Source of the DNA: Anthropogastromicrobium sp050944455
Lineage (GTDB): Bacteria > Bacillota > Clostridia > Lachnospirales > Lachnospiraceae
NCBI GenBank assembly: GCA_050944455.1
Contig: JBMNRC010000022.1
Location: 1-47,553 of the forward strand
Direction: 5' to 3'
Length of the DNA: 47,553 nucleotides
Shown piece by piece: positions 6,706-15,773 of the stretch. The notes under the pieces are model-generated. The model saw only the letters and a list, made by a program, of their open reading frames with translations, made no database searches and had not been told where the DNA came from. How positions within the stretch are numbered: position 1 is the stretch's first letter; each line of letters begins with the position of its first letter. The translations under genes and the position numbers were made by a program.

Positions 6706-7622
6706 TTCATCGATATCGAGGTGAGGACAAGCATCGCGAAAACACACCCGAAGCCGATGGCGTCGGACAGGGTGAACGGACTGCCAAGGAAGACAGTTCC
6801 GATCGCCGCGGCGGAAACCGGCTCCATGAAGCCGTACAGAATAGCTTTGTTTCCGCCGATTTCGGTCACGCCGGCCATGTAGATCGGGAAAGCCAGCAGG
6901 TTTCCGATGACGACAACCCCGGCTATGCACAGAAAAGCCGTGGGACCCGGGGTGTAGGCGTAGGACCACGGGCGGAAGACCAGAAGGAACAGCGCGCCGC
7001 TCAGGAGGAAAGCCCAGCTCTGGACAATCAGAAGAGGATGCCTGGACAGAAGCCGTACGGGCTGGATGTTGTACAGCGCGACGGTGAGCGCACACAGAAC
7101 GCCGGTTGTCAGCGCCGCGCCGGAGACACTGAAGGATCCGGTTTCCCCGTGCGTGGTGATCAGAAAAACTCCGACGAGGGCGAGGATGATGCTCAGGATC
7201 TCCGCCGCTTTCGGCCGCCTCCGGCTTTTCAGGCACGTGAACAGCAGGATCGGGATCGGAGAGAGATCCTGCAGGATCGTCGCGGTGCCGGCTGTGGAAA
7301 GCTGGATGGTCTTAAAGTACAGAAACTGGCAGAACCCGATGCCGGGGATCGAGTAAATCAGAAGATCCAGCACGTCCCTTCTGTCGGTCCATGGCCTGAA
7401 GACATTTTTTCCATAGCGAAACAGGTTCCAGATCATCAGGATGATCCCGGCGGTGAACAGACGGATCGGCACCAGCCATTCCGCCTGCATGGCGGTGTGG
7501 GTGAACGCGTACTGCCCGATCGATCCTGAAATTCCCCAGCACAGACCGCCTGTGAGTGCGAATACCGCTCCCCTGATCTGTCGTGTTCCTTTGCTTTTCT
7601 GGTTCTGATTTTTGTCTGACAT
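6687..7622 (-). CDS. EamA/DMT-superfamily transporter
   Basis: The 311-residue protein has about ten hydrophobic segments in two homologous halves, the EamA (DUF6) layout of the drug/metabolite transporter superfamily. Signature features are ALTGGLCWGISGSIGQY in the first helix and GFMEPVSAAAIGTVFLG in the second EamA repeat. Members export amino acids, purines or other small metabolites; the substrate cannot be named. The start is Met at 7622, with AGGAAA about 8 bases upstream on the minus strand. It lies downstream of thrS on the same strand but is separated by 344 bases and a hairpin, so it is probably transcribed independently. Its stop codon lies in the loop of the terminator-like hairpin. 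Confidence 0.85.
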   Translation of the reverse strand: MSDKNQNQKSKGTRQIRGAVFALTGGLCWGISGSIGQYAFTHTAMQAEWLVPIRLFTAGIILMIWNLFRYGKNVFRPWTDRRDVLDLLIYSIPGIGFCQFLYFKTIQLSTAGTATILQDLSPIPILLFTCLKSRRRPKAAEILSIILALVGVFLITTHGETGSFSVSGAALTTGVLCALTVALYNIQPVRLLSRHPLLIVQSWAFLLSGALFLLVFRPWSYAYTPGPTAFLCIAGVVVIGNLLAFPIYMAGVTEIGGNKAILYGFMEPVSAAAIGTVFLGSPFTLSDAIGFGCVFAMLVLTSISMKSGNSG

Positions 7623-7819
7623 CTGCTGTTTCCTGTTCCTGTTTCCGAAGCTGTCCGCTGAAATCCGCGGAGAAAACGCTTCTCCGCGCTTTTCGGCATC
7701 CCTGTTTCACGGAAGCTGTTTCCATTTCCCTGAATCTGGTTCACGGCGGCGTATTTCAAAAGCAGCTTAGCAGATGCAGCCTTTGAAAACTGCCGCAGGA
7801 GACAGCAGGGCGAAATGTG

Positions 7820-7853
7820 AGGCCCCTTTCAGAGCCTGCTCTGAAAGGGGCCT
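7820..7853 (-). terminator. 15-bp hairpin between thrS and the EamA gene
   Basis: AGGCCCCTTTCAGAG (7820-7834) and CTCTGAAAGGGGCCT (7839-7853) form a perfect stem with a CCTG loop about 110 bases after the thrS stop. The U-tract on the minus strand is poor (CACATTTCG), so this may be an imperfect terminator. The rest of the 344-base gap (7623-7966) holds only a small GGAGAA/TTCTCC hairpin close to the EamA start. Confidence 0.6.
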
Positions 7854-7966
7854 TCTGCTTCAGGATATTTACGATCAGTCCGTATCGGAAAACACCGATT
7901 TTCCCCGGTTTTCCGGTTTTTGTTTTATCAGGTTTTCACTGCAGCGGAATGAGAAGGAGGGCCGGC

Positions 7967-9856
7967 TCAGCCGTCGATATGGTCGATCAGCTCGAGCGAA
8001 TGTTCCTCGTTCATCTTTTTGCACATCTGAATGAAGGTATCCAGCGGAATATCATGGAGTTGCTGGCTGCTGCCGCGCATATTGATGGAGACGGTATTCT
8101 GCTCGGCTTCACGGTCGCCGAGAACGAGAACATACGGATCTCTGTAGTTCTTGAAGGTCTTGATCTTGGTCTTCATGTTCTTGTCGGCGTAATCAGCCTC
8201 GACGCGGACGCCGGCCTTCAGCAGCAGATCCTCAACCTTGTGCGCGTATTCGTTGTGCTCCGTGCGGATCGGGACAATGCCGACCTGGTACGGAGACAGC
8301 CAGAACGGGAAGGATCCCTTGAAGTTTTCGATGATGATTCCGATAAAGCGCTCCAGTGAACCGTAGATCGCGCGGTGAAGAACAACCGGCATTCTCTCGG
8401 TGCCGTCCTGGGCGGTGTAGGTCAGGCCGAAGTTGTGCGGAAGCTGGAAGTCCAGCTGAACGGTGCCGCACTGCCATTCTCTGCCGAGGGCGTCCTTGAT
8501 CTGAAGGTCGATCTTCGGGCCGTAGAAGGCGCCGTCGCCTTCGTTGATCTCGTAGCCGCCCTTGCCGTACTTCTCGTCGAGGATTTCCTTGAGGTCCGCC
8601 TCAGCGCGGTTCCAGACCTCGATGTCGCCCATGTAGTCGTCCGGTCTGGTGGAAAGCTCCGCGCGGTAGGTGAGGCCGAAGGTCTTGTAGATTTCGTCGG
8701 CGATGGAGATAATGTCGGCGATTTCATCCTTGATCTGGGATTCCATGACGAACGTGTGGTCGTCATCCTGACGGAATTCCTGAACGCGGAACAGGCCGTT
8801 CATCTGTCCGGACTTTTCCTTGCGGTGAAGGACGTCGTACTCGCTGTAGCGGATCGGGAGCTCCTTGTAGGAGCGGTTCTTGCGCTTGTACATCATCATG
8901 GCGTTTGGGCAGTTCATCGGCTTCGCGGCCATGGTGTCAATGTTTTCCCGGTTGTAGAGCGGCGCGCCTCTGAGAATCTTTGACTTTTTCTTCTCGCTCT
9001 CGCTGTCGTTCGGAAGGGAATACAGATCTTCGATATCCGCATCCGCGCTGGTGTAGCCGTCGACGCCCGGAACGATAAACATGTTGTTGAGGTAGTGAGC
9101 CCAGTGTCCGCTGATCAGCCAGAGTCTCTTGTTGTTGATCAGAGGAGCGGAGATTTCGGTGTAGCCGTGGCGCCTCTGCACTTCGCGGGAATATTTGAGC
9201 AGCGCCTGGTACATCTGCCAGCCGCGGGGAAGCCAGTAGGGCATGCCCGGCGCGGTTTCGTCGAACATGAACAGCTCCAGCTGCGCGCCGATCTTCTTGT
9301 GGTCGCGCTCGTGGGCTTCCTCAATCAGCTTGATGTGCTCCTTGAGTTCGTCTTTGGTCGGGTACGCGTAGAAATAGACGCGCTGCATCCTGTCGCGGTG
9401 CTCGTCGCCGCGCCAGTAAGCCATGGAGGCAGAGTGAATCTTGAAGGACACGCTCATGAGCTCCTGGGAATTTTCCACATGCGGGCCGCGGCACAGGTCA
9501 ACGTAATCATCGCCGGTATAATAAACGGTGATAGTCTCACCTTCGGGAAGGTCATTGATCAGCTCGGTTTTGAACTTCTGATTTTTGAAGATTTCGAGGG
9601 CCTCCGCCTTCGAAACTTCCTTGCGGGTCCAGTTCTCCCTGCGCTTGATGATTTCATGCATCTTGTTCTCGATGGCCGTGAAATCTTTGTCTCCGATGTT
9701 CTGCCCCTCCGGCAGGACGAAATCGTAGTAGCCGCCGTCCTCGATCTGCGGTCCGATTGCGTACTGGACGTCCCTGCCGTAAATCTCGATTACGGCCTTT
9801 GCCAGGATATGGCAGAGTGAATGACGGTAAACCTGTAAAAACTCTTCATTAGACAT
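7967..9856 (-). CDS. thrS: Threonine-tRNA ligase without TGS domain
   Basis: This class II synthetase charges tRNA-Thr. The 629-residue product begins directly at the editing (SAD) domain: HSLCH (His12, His16) and the later CRGPH carry the proofreading zinc/catalytic residues. The catalytic core contains KPMNCPN (zinc Cys), motif 2 (YSEYDVLHRKEKSG), motif 3 (HRAIYGSLERFIG) and an anticodon-binding domain (about 525-625). The N-terminal TGS domain usual in bacterial ThrS is missing. An insert of about 35 charged residues precedes the zinc Cys compared with E. coli ThrS. Start 9856 is chosen because AAAGGAG lies 7 bases upstream; the longer frame to 9925 would begin inside the promoter. No T-box was found in the short leader. 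Confidence 0.92.
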   Translation of the reverse strand: MSNEEFLQVYRHSLCHILAKAVIEIYGRDVQYAIGPQIEDGGYYDFVLPEGQNIGDKDFTAIENKMHEIIKRRENWTRKEVSKAEALEIFKNQKFKTELINDLPEGETITVYYTGDDYVDLCRGPHVENSQELMSVSFKIHSASMAYWRGDEHRDRMQRVYFYAYPTKDELKEHIKLIEEAHERDHKKIGAQLELFMFDETAPGMPYWLPRGWQMYQALLKYSREVQRRHGYTEISAPLINNKRLWLISGHWAHYLNNMFIVPGVDGYTSADADIEDLYSLPNDSESEKKKSKILRGAPLYNRENIDTMAAKPMNCPNAMMMYKRKNRSYKELPIRYSEYDVLHRKEKSGQMNGLFRVQEFRQDDDHTFVMESQIKDEIADIISIADEIYKTFGLTYRAELSTRPDDYMGDIEVWNRAEADLKEILDEKYGKGGYEINEGDGAFYGPKIDLQIKDALGREWQCGTVQLDFQLPHNFGLTYTAQDGTERMPVVLHRAIYGSLERFIGIIIENFKGSFPFWLSPYQVGIVPIRTEHNEYAHKVEDLLLKAGVRVEADYADKNMKTKIKTFKNYRDPYVLVLGDREAEQNTVSINMRGSSQQLHDIPLDTFIQMCKKMNEEHSLELIDHIDG

Positions 9857-9926
9857 AAGTCTGCTCCTTTGAATCGCTTTTTTCTGCCCCACCAGGGAAA
9901 AGAAAAACGAATGAGATACGCCCATT

Positions 9927-9955
9927 ACATTAAGCCCCTATGCCTGAAAAGTCAA
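9927..9955 (-). promoter_or_regulatory. thrS promoter
   Basis: Read on the minus strand, TTGACT (9955-9950) and TAATGT (9932-9927) are spaced by 17 bases. The transcript would start near 9920, leaving a leader of about 65 bases, too short for a T-box. The rest of the 9857-10363 gap holds the divergent promoter and no gene I can support. Confidence 0.6.
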
Positions 9956-10248
9956 GGCAAATCTGCGCAAAGAGGCGGCGGAGGCGGTTTTCCCGCAGTC
10001 GATATGCTGACGCAGGCTGGCTCAAGGCGGTGTTATCCCTGCGGCCAGGGCAGTCTTCGCAGCGGATACGCTGACTGGAAGCCCGGACAGAGCCACGGAA
10101 CAAAGATGGGAGGAGACAGGGAACCGCGCGGTCTGGAGGAAAAATGGCCTGGAAGAACAAAAGCAACAAAACCACGCACAATCAGTCATAACCAATCAGA
10201 CTCAGTGAAACCGACCGGCGCCAAAAACGTCAGAAATACAGAAAAAGA

Positions 10249-10277
10249 TTGCCTAACCGCCCGCAATCCGGTATAAT
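10249..10277 (+). promoter_or_regulatory. Promoter of the AraA-like isomerase gene
   Basis: TTGCCT (10249-10254) and a perfect TATAAT (10272-10277) are spaced by 17 bases. The start near 10284 gives an 80-base leader ending in AAGGAGG (10346-10352). Confidence 0.75.
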
Positions 10278-10363
10278 GCTTTTAACAGAGGAGTACAGTG
10301 TCCGGAAGGCATCGGTTTCCGGGTTCCTTGTCACAACTTTTCATAAGGAGGTTTAACAGAATC

Positions 10364-11785
10364 ATGTTAGTTGAAACCAAAGCACGTGTCGGCGTTTTCG
10401 CCATCGCACTGGGCGCCTATCTGCCGCAGTTCCCGCAGCTGGTTCCTGAGTTCAACGCGCAGTTTGAGGATTTCAAAAAGCGCATTCCCGATTCCGTCGA
10501 GCTCATCGACGGCGGTGTCGTCACCACAAAGGAACAGTCCATGGCGGCCGGCGACAAGTTCCGCGCGGCGGATGTCGACCTTGTCATCCTGCAGCTGCTG
10601 ACTTACGCGACTAGCTACAACATGCTGCCGGCAGTCCGCGATCTGGATGTTCCGGTTGTCCTGGTCAACCTGCAGAAAAAGCGCCAGCCTGATTACGCGC
10701 ACACGGATATCCCGACATGGCTGGGAACCCTGTATGCCTGCGGCGCCGTCGGCGAGATGGTTGCAGATCTTGAGCGCGCCGGCAAGCGTCACGCGGTGAT
10801 CACCGGCGTCGTCGAAGGCGGAGATGACAAGGCCCAGGCGGAGATCGAAGACTGGTGCCGCGCGGCTCAGGTCCGCAGGCGTTTCCGCGATACCAACCTC
10901 GCGCAGATCGGCCGTCCGTACCCTGGCATGATGGATCTTTACATCGACGAGACCAACCTTTACAACCGCATGTGGCTGTACACCAAGCAGTTCGACTGGG
11001 AGAAGATGTGGGCTATCGCCGATGACATCACCGATGAGAACGCGATCCGCGCCAAGGCGCAGGATATCCTTGACACCTTCGACATTGAGGGCGGCGGAAC
11101 CGTCGAGAAGGTCTGGGACATGGCAAAGTATGTCGTCGCGTTTGAGCGCTGGGTAAAGCAGGAAAAGATCGGCTTTGTCGCTTCCCATTACGACGGCTTC
11201 GGCAAGGGCGTTGCCGGAAAACTGGACAGCATGCTGATTCCGGCGTTCTCCATGCTGATCAAGCAGGGAACTGCCTGCGCTGTTGAGGGCGATATCAAGG
11301 TCGCCATGGCCATGGGTATCCTGAAGACCATCGCGGGAACCGGGCAGCTTTCCGAGATGTACTCCATCGACTTTGACGAGGACATCTGCATCATCGGCCA
11401 CTCCGGCAGCGGTGACGCGGACATCTCCCTGGCGAAGAAGCCTACCATGAAGATCGTCCCGGTCTTCCACGGAAAGACCGGTGGCGGCTACCTGACCCAG
11501 TTCTATCCGGCTCAGGGACCGATCACCTTCCTCGGTATTACTCAGGATAAGGACGGACACTTCAAGTTCGTTGTCGCTGAAGGCGTCAACGAGCCCGGCC
11601 CGATCTTCACTTTCGGCGATACCAACATGCGCATGCGCTTTACCTGCGGCGCACGTGAGTTCTGCGACAAGTGGAGCGAGGCAGGCCCCACGCACCATAT
11701 GGCAGCGGCAATCGGCCGCCATATCGACACGATCCTGAAGGTCGCGGAAATCTTCAACGTTCCGGTGGATATCATCACCCGGTAA
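10364..11785 (+). CDS. L-arabinose/L-fucose isomerase-family protein
   Basis: The 473-residue protein is related to L-arabinose isomerase. The four metal/catalytic residues of AraA (E306, E333, H350 and H450 in E. coli) have counterparts Glu308 (VEGD), Glu331 (LSEMY), His346 (IIGHSG) and His444 or His445 (GPTHHM). It therefore probably binds Mn2+ and interconverts an aldose and a ketose. The N-terminal half diverges strongly from classical AraA, and no araB or araD gene is nearby, so the sugar is uncertain. AAGGAGG at 10346-10352 fixes ATG 10364; an upstream in-frame GTG at 10298 lacks a ribosome binding site. It has its own promoter and a long terminator hairpin. A GH32 gene follows from a separate promoter. 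Confidence 0.8.
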   Translation: MLVETKARVGVFAIALGAYLPQFPQLVPEFNAQFEDFKKRIPDSVELIDGGVVTTKEQSMAAGDKFRAADVDLVILQLLTYATSYNMLPAVRDLDVPVVLVNLQKKRQPDYAHTDIPTWLGTLYACGAVGEMVADLERAGKRHAVITGVVEGGDDKAQAEIEDWCRAAQVRRRFRDTNLAQIGRPYPGMMDLYIDETNLYNRMWLYTKQFDWEKMWAIADDITDENAIRAKAQDILDTFDIEGGGTVEKVWDMAKYVVAFERWVKQEKIGFVASHYDGFGKGVAGKLDSMLIPAFSMLIKQGTACAVEGDIKVAMAMGILKTIAGTGQLSEMYSIDFDEDICIIGHSGSGDADISLAKKPTMKIVPVFHGKTGGGYLTQFYPAQGPITFLGITQDKDGHFKFVVAEGVNEPGPIFTFGDTNMRMRFTCGAREFCDKWSEAGPTHHMAAAIGRHIDTILKVAEIFNVPVDIITR

Positions 11786-11936
11786 TCTGCTGAAAGACAT
11801 TCCGGCAGCAAGTCTAATCCGAAGTGCGCTTCGGATGAGATGACCGCCGGAGCACTATCAGGTCGGAAATCAGGTTCAGGCTGCTGCGGATTTTGCGGAA
11901 GCAATCGTGATGCGGCAGGCGGCCAGACATCAGTAT

Positions 11937-11994
11937 GGCAGAAAACAATGCACGGACGGAATGTCCGGCGCGCTGTTTTCTGCCGTTTTATTTT
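11937..11994 (+). terminator. Long terminator hairpin after the isomerase gene
   Basis: GGCAGAAAACA (11937-11947) pairs with TGTTTTCTGCC (11974-11984). An inner GGAC/GTCC stem lies in the loop, and GTTTTATTTT follows. Its T-rich tail overlaps the -35 box of the next promoter. Confidence 0.75.
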
Positions 11995-12020
11995 ACAAAT
12001 GGCGTATTCAATGGTACGAT
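11992..12020 (+). promoter_or_regulatory. Promoter of the GH32 gene
   Basis: TTTACA (11992-11997) and TACGAT (12015-12020) are spaced by 17 bases. The -35 box lies in the T-rich tail of the preceding terminator. AAAGGAG at 12058-12064 precedes the start codon. Confidence 0.55.
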
Positions 12021-12069
12021 GCTTCCTGGTCCGGCTTTTTCAGAGATTTTGGCCGGCAAAGGAGAACCA

Positions 12070-13539
12070 ATGGCAAGAACATTTACAAGAGAAGAACGCT
12101 ACCGGGTTTTGCAGAGTCCTGAGGAAATCCGGCCGCTCCATGATAGAATCAGCCAGTCCGCTTTCCGCCAGACTTATCATATCCAGCCGGTGACCGGGCT
12201 TCTCAATGATCCGAACGGATTCTGCTTTCATGACGGGCTCTGGCATCTGTTTTACCAGTGGTGCCCGTGGGGCGCGGTACACGGCCTGAAATACTGGTAC
12301 CATGTCACCAGCCGGGATCTCGTGAAATGGGAGAATCAGGGCGTATGCATCCGGCCGGACACAGAGTGGGATAATAAAGGCGCTTACTCCGGATCGGCGC
12401 TCACGGGAAAAGATTCTCTGTATCTCTATTACACCGGCAATCACCGCGACGCCGACTGGAAGCGCACTGCGTACACCTGCCTCGTGCGGCTGGGAGACGA
12501 CGGGTCCGCGAAAAAACTGGACCATCCGCTGTTCGGGCCGAATCCCGATTACACCGAGCATCAGCGGGACCCGAAAATCATCCACAATACTGACACCGGG
12601 AAATACTACCTCCTCCTGGGAGCGCAGACGAAGGATCTGCACGGCTGCATCCTTGTGTACGAATCCGACAGCCCCTTCGACGGATGGAAATTCCGGGGTC
12701 AGCTAAGGGTTCCGGGGTTTGAGTCGTTCGGCAACATGTGGGAGTGCCCTGCCGTGGAGCATTTCAACGGGATGGACATTCTGCTGTTCTGCGCTCAGCA
12801 CCTCACGCTCCCGGGCCGCGGAGGCGTGCAGAATCACAATGGGTACCTGATCGGCCATATGGATTACGAAAAGCTCCAGTTCACGCCCACCGGACGTTTC
12901 CATGTGCTGGACCGCGGATTTGACGCTTACGCGGCAGCGTGCGGCGCGACGATCCACCATGACAAAAACAAGGCTGTTCTGATAGCCTGGATGGGCCTTC
13001 CCGATTCTTCGTACCCGCCGACCGATGACGAGGACTGGGCGTCCTGCCTGACGCTTCCGAGAGAGCTGCGCATGCGCGGCCGCCGGCTGATCCAGACTCC
13101 GCTTCCGGAACTGAACAGTCTTCGCGGGGATGAAGTGGATCCAGAGGGAAGAAAGCTTCCCCTGGCCTGCAATATGGAGGTGCACTGTTACAGCACGGAC
13201 CTGGAGCTCAGGCTGTTTACCCGGGGCGGCGGCGAGGGAGGCTTTGTTATCCGGTATGACGCCGGAGAAAAGAAGATTTCCGTGGACCGCACCGGAATGC
13301 TGGAGCGTTTTAACCAGTCGGATGGGGAAGTGCGCGAGAGACTGCTGGAGAACGGTCTGCAGCTCCTGCGCATTTATGTGGACCATAGTTCCGTGGAGAT
13401 TTTTGTCAACGACGGCGACGCGGTATTCAGCTCCCGCGTGTTCCCGCATGAGGAGGAGCACGGTTTTACAATCAGGGGCGGAGGCACGGCGAAGATCTGG
13501 ACAATGAACCCCGCGGTGAAGGACGATTTCATCATCTGA
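12070..13539 (+). CDS. GH32 glycoside hydrolase (sucrose-6-phosphate hydrolase/beta-fructosidase type)
   Basis: The 489-residue enzyme has the five-bladed propeller motifs of family GH32: nucleophile Asp47 in NDPNG, transition-state stabiliser Asp167 in RDPK, and acid/base Glu225 in ECP. The C-terminal 140 residues form the GH32 beta-sandwich, ending near VDHSSVEIFVNDGDAVFSSR. It has no signal peptide, so it acts on imported sucrose, sucrose-6-phosphate or short fructans. AAAGGAG 5 bases upstream fixes the start at 12070 rather than the longer frame from 11935. No PTS or fructokinase gene is adjacent, so phosphorylated and free substrate cannot be distinguished. A strong bidirectional terminator separates it from the convergent AraC-type gene. 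Confidence 0.9.
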   Translation: MARTFTREERYRVLQSPEEIRPLHDRISQSAFRQTYHIQPVTGLLNDPNGFCFHDGLWHLFYQWCPWGAVHGLKYWYHVTSRDLVKWENQGVCIRPDTEWDNKGAYSGSALTGKDSLYLYYTGNHRDADWKRTAYTCLVRLGDDGSAKKLDHPLFGPNPDYTEHQRDPKIIHNTDTGKYYLLLGAQTKDLHGCILVYESDSPFDGWKFRGQLRVPGFESFGNMWECPAVEHFNGMDILLFCAQHLTLPGRGGVQNHNGYLIGHMDYEKLQFTPTGRFHVLDRGFDAYAAACGATIHHDKNKAVLIAWMGLPDSSYPPTDDEDWASCLTLPRELRMRGRRLIQTPLPELNSLRGDEVDPEGRKLPLACNMEVHCYSTDLELRLFTRGGGEGGFVIRYDAGEKKISVDRTGMLERFNQSDGEVRERLLENGLQLLRIYVDHSSVEIFVNDGDAVFSSRVFPHEEEHGFTIRGGGTAKIWTMNPAVKDDFII

Positions 13540-13568
13540 CGATTCAACTGTCAGTTTATCAAAAAGAA

Positions 13569-13605
13569 GGCACGGACAGAACCATCATGCGGTTCTGTCC
13601 GTGCC
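13569..13605. terminator. Bidirectional terminator between GH32 and AraC-type genes
   Basis: GGCACGGACAGAACC (13569-13583) and GGTTCTGTCCGTGCC (13591-13605) form a perfect 15-bp stem. TTTCT follows on the plus strand and TTCTTTTTGAT on the minus strand, so it can end both convergent transcripts. Confidence 0.9.
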
Positions 13606-13634
13606 TTTCTGCGGTGGCAGAGTCCACCTGCGAT

Positions 13635-15773
13635 TCAGTGAATCCGGCTTCCTGCCAGCTTGTAGTTTGCCGGAGTAACTCCGTATCTGGCTTTGAACGC
13701 TTTGATAAAGTAGGAGACGTTGGTATACCCGATTTTTTCGCAGGTGTCCGAAACCGAAAGGTCAGAGACCGTCAGAAGCGCGCAGGCCAGTTCCATCCGC
13801 TTATCGATGACATAATCTCGGAAGGTTTTTCCTGATTTTTCTTTGACGGCTGAACGGATCGCGGCAGGGGTCACCGAGAGATCATCAGCCGCCGATTCGA
13901 TCGAGAAATCAAAAGAAGTGAAATGTGAGTCGATATACTGCAGTATACCGGATTTCTCATCATGGCTGATTTCCTCCTGCTGCTGACGGTATTTTTCACT
14001 GTACTCCAATAGAAGGCGGGACGCGGATTTCTCGAAATCGTCGATGTTTCCTGAAGCCAGAATCAGGCTGAGTGACTGGTGGGAGAAAAAGATATGGTGC
14101 CTGTACGCGGTTTCCGTGACTTTGCTCAGGAAATCAGCTGTGATGTATCGTTCCATCAGCAGGGACAGGCCGGGCGTCCGCAGCTGATCCGCGTAAGCTT
14201 TCACGGCGGTCTGCATCAGTTCTTCCGAACCGCTTTCCATCGCGCTGATAACCGGCTGGTAATCAGGCGCCTGCCACACGCCGGGCTGCTGCGCCGTTCC
14301 GGCCGCGGTACCGGGCTGTGTCGCCGCCGGCTGATGAAGGCGGTCCATGGCTTCCAGGAAGGACGCCGCGAGATTGCCGGCTTCCTCATAACAGCCTCCG
14401 GCAGCCGTAGCGCTGTCCGGGAGAGCGCTCTGCGCCAGTTCGCGCACGTCGTTGCATACAGATTCCCACCGGGAAGGCGATGCCAGGCTGGCGACGACTG
14501 CCAGACAGGACTGGTCGGGTACCTGCACCGGATACAGGTAAAGATTTTCACCGGTATCGCTGAGTTCCTGTACGACAGCAGTCAGGCGGGCCAGTGATTT
14601 CGGGTTGTTGGTCGACTCTGTGGAGATGCACAGAACGCTGTACCACGGCCCGGGAAGGGTTAGTCCGCTTTCGGTCAGATACGGTTTCAGGTCATAAGAA
14701 AACCGGCTGGAAAGAAGCATCAGGAGAGCCTGCTCCTGGATCTGCCGCTGTTTCTCCGTGATCTTTTTTGCGGCCTGATCGTTCTGCCGGATGACCTGGT
14801 CGGCAAGGGAATCAATTTCTTCCAGCTGGTTGGAGTACTCCGTTTTCGGAGCCTCGGGAACGCTGGATTTGAGTTTCTGCGCCAGCCGGATCAGCGGCAT
14901 GCTGGAACGCCAGGCGAGAATTGTCGCGATCACTAGGAGAAAAATGACCGCGCAGAGAATCAGGAGCACCTGAAATGGAAAATAGACCGGCATGTTGGAA
15001 TCGGGATACAGAAGAATCGTGTAATTTCCCGAAACCGCGGATTCGGCTTTTTCCGGGGAACTCAGGGACGGGCTGTCATCGTCCGTCCGGTACAGCAGGG
15101 TTGTGCCTGCATACAGGGAGTAGCTGCCTGCCAGGCCTCCGCTGATATTGCTGATTCGGCTGCCGATTTCTTCTTCAGTCACGATGAAGCAGAGTACCGC
15201 GTTGTACTCCCCGTTGTTCATGATTTTGAGCGGGAACTGGATAAACAGCCGACCGTTCTCACAGGTAAAATTGATCTGATCAGGAAGCTGGTTCAGGTTT
15301 TGTGTGAACTCAAGAATACTATCCTCCGGAAGATATAGCTGCAAATACTGATTCAGCTGGGAAGTTTTCTCGGAAGAAGTAAAAATTCTGTCGGAATCTT
15401 TATAATATAAAAAATATTTTCCTGAAAATACCGTGTAATTTGTATATTCTTCCAGTATCTCCAACAGTTCTTTTTCATAGTATTTGTTTCGTTCGTAGTA
15501 GAAAGGCTGAAAATGCCTGTCAACCGAAATTTTGAGCCCGATCGTTGAAAGTTCGTTCATTTGGGTCTCAAAATCTTCTGCGGCCAGATTGAGCTTTTCC
15601 GTTCGGTAAGCGGATTCTGAGGCACGGGCGTTGCGCATACTGGCATACAGAAAAACAACTGTAAGCAGAATACAGCAGATCAGCGCCAGGCTTAAGTAGG
15701 AAACCAGATACGGATTCTTGCTTGCGGTATTGTATCTGGCATTCACTTTCTCGGATATTTTCTTTCTATTCAT
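13635..15773 (-). CDS. Membrane-anchored AraC-family sensor-regulator (YesN-like)
   Basis: The 712-residue protein combines a membrane sensor and a DNA-binding domain in one chain. A first membrane segment (about 23-45) is followed by an extracytoplasmic region of about 230 residues with a dCache-like feel. A second membrane segment (about 276-298) leads into a cytoplasmic linker with a coiled-coil stretch rich in Gln/Lys. The two AraC helix-turn-helix motifs occupy the last 100 residues, with the GYTNVSYFIKAFKARYGVTP signature. Such regulators sense extracellular glycans or binding-protein complexes and activate neighbouring Lpl-type transporter genes, here divergent. ATG 15773 is chosen because TM1 follows directly; no clear ribosome binding site is visible. 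The 5' part is more AT-rich than its neighbours. Confidence 0.85.
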   Translation of the reverse strand: MNRKKISEKVNARYNTASKNPYLVSYLSLALICCILLTVVFLYASMRNARASESAYRTEKLNLAAEDFETQMNELSTIGLKISVDRHFQPFYYERNKYYEKELLEILEEYTNYTVFSGKYFLYYKDSDRIFTSSEKTSQLNQYLQLYLPEDSILEFTQNLNQLPDQINFTCENGRLFIQFPLKIMNNGEYNAVLCFIVTEEEIGSRISNISGGLAGSYSLYAGTTLLYRTDDDSPSLSSPEKAESAVSGNYTILLYPDSNMPVYFPFQVLLILCAVIFLLVIATILAWRSSMPLIRLAQKLKSSVPEAPKTEYSNQLEEIDSLADQVIRQNDQAAKKITEKQRQIQEQALLMLLSSRFSYDLKPYLTESGLTLPGPWYSVLCISTESTNNPKSLARLTAVVQELSDTGENLYLYPVQVPDQSCLAVVASLASPSRWESVCNDVRELAQSALPDSATAAGGCYEEAGNLAASFLEAMDRLHQPAATQPGTAAGTAQQPGVWQAPDYQPVISAMESGSEELMQTAVKAYADQLRTPGLSLLMERYITADFLSKVTETAYRHHIFFSHQSLSLILASGNIDDFEKSASRLLLEYSEKYRQQQEEISHDEKSGILQYIDSHFTSFDFSIESAADDLSVTPAAIRSAVKEKSGKTFRDYVIDKRMELACALLTVSDLSVSDTCEKIGYTNVSYFIKAFKARYGVTPANYKLAGSRIH

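Noticed and set aside
7436..7759. 107-codon minus-strand ORF upstream of the EamA gene
   Set aside because: It overlaps the EamA start in another frame and its product has no domain or conserved pattern.
10081..10140. ACCGCGCGG on the minus strand upstream of thrS, resembling a T-box core
   Set aside because: The bases that should pair with the tRNA end (TGGN) are CCAG, and the segment lies upstream of the well-formed thrS promoter at 9927-9955, so it would not be transcribed with thrS from that promoter.
10367..11800. 477-codon open frame antisense to the isomerase gene
   Set aside because: The plus strand encodes a protein with conserved metal ligands, promoter and AAGGAGG. The antisense product shows no recognisable domain.
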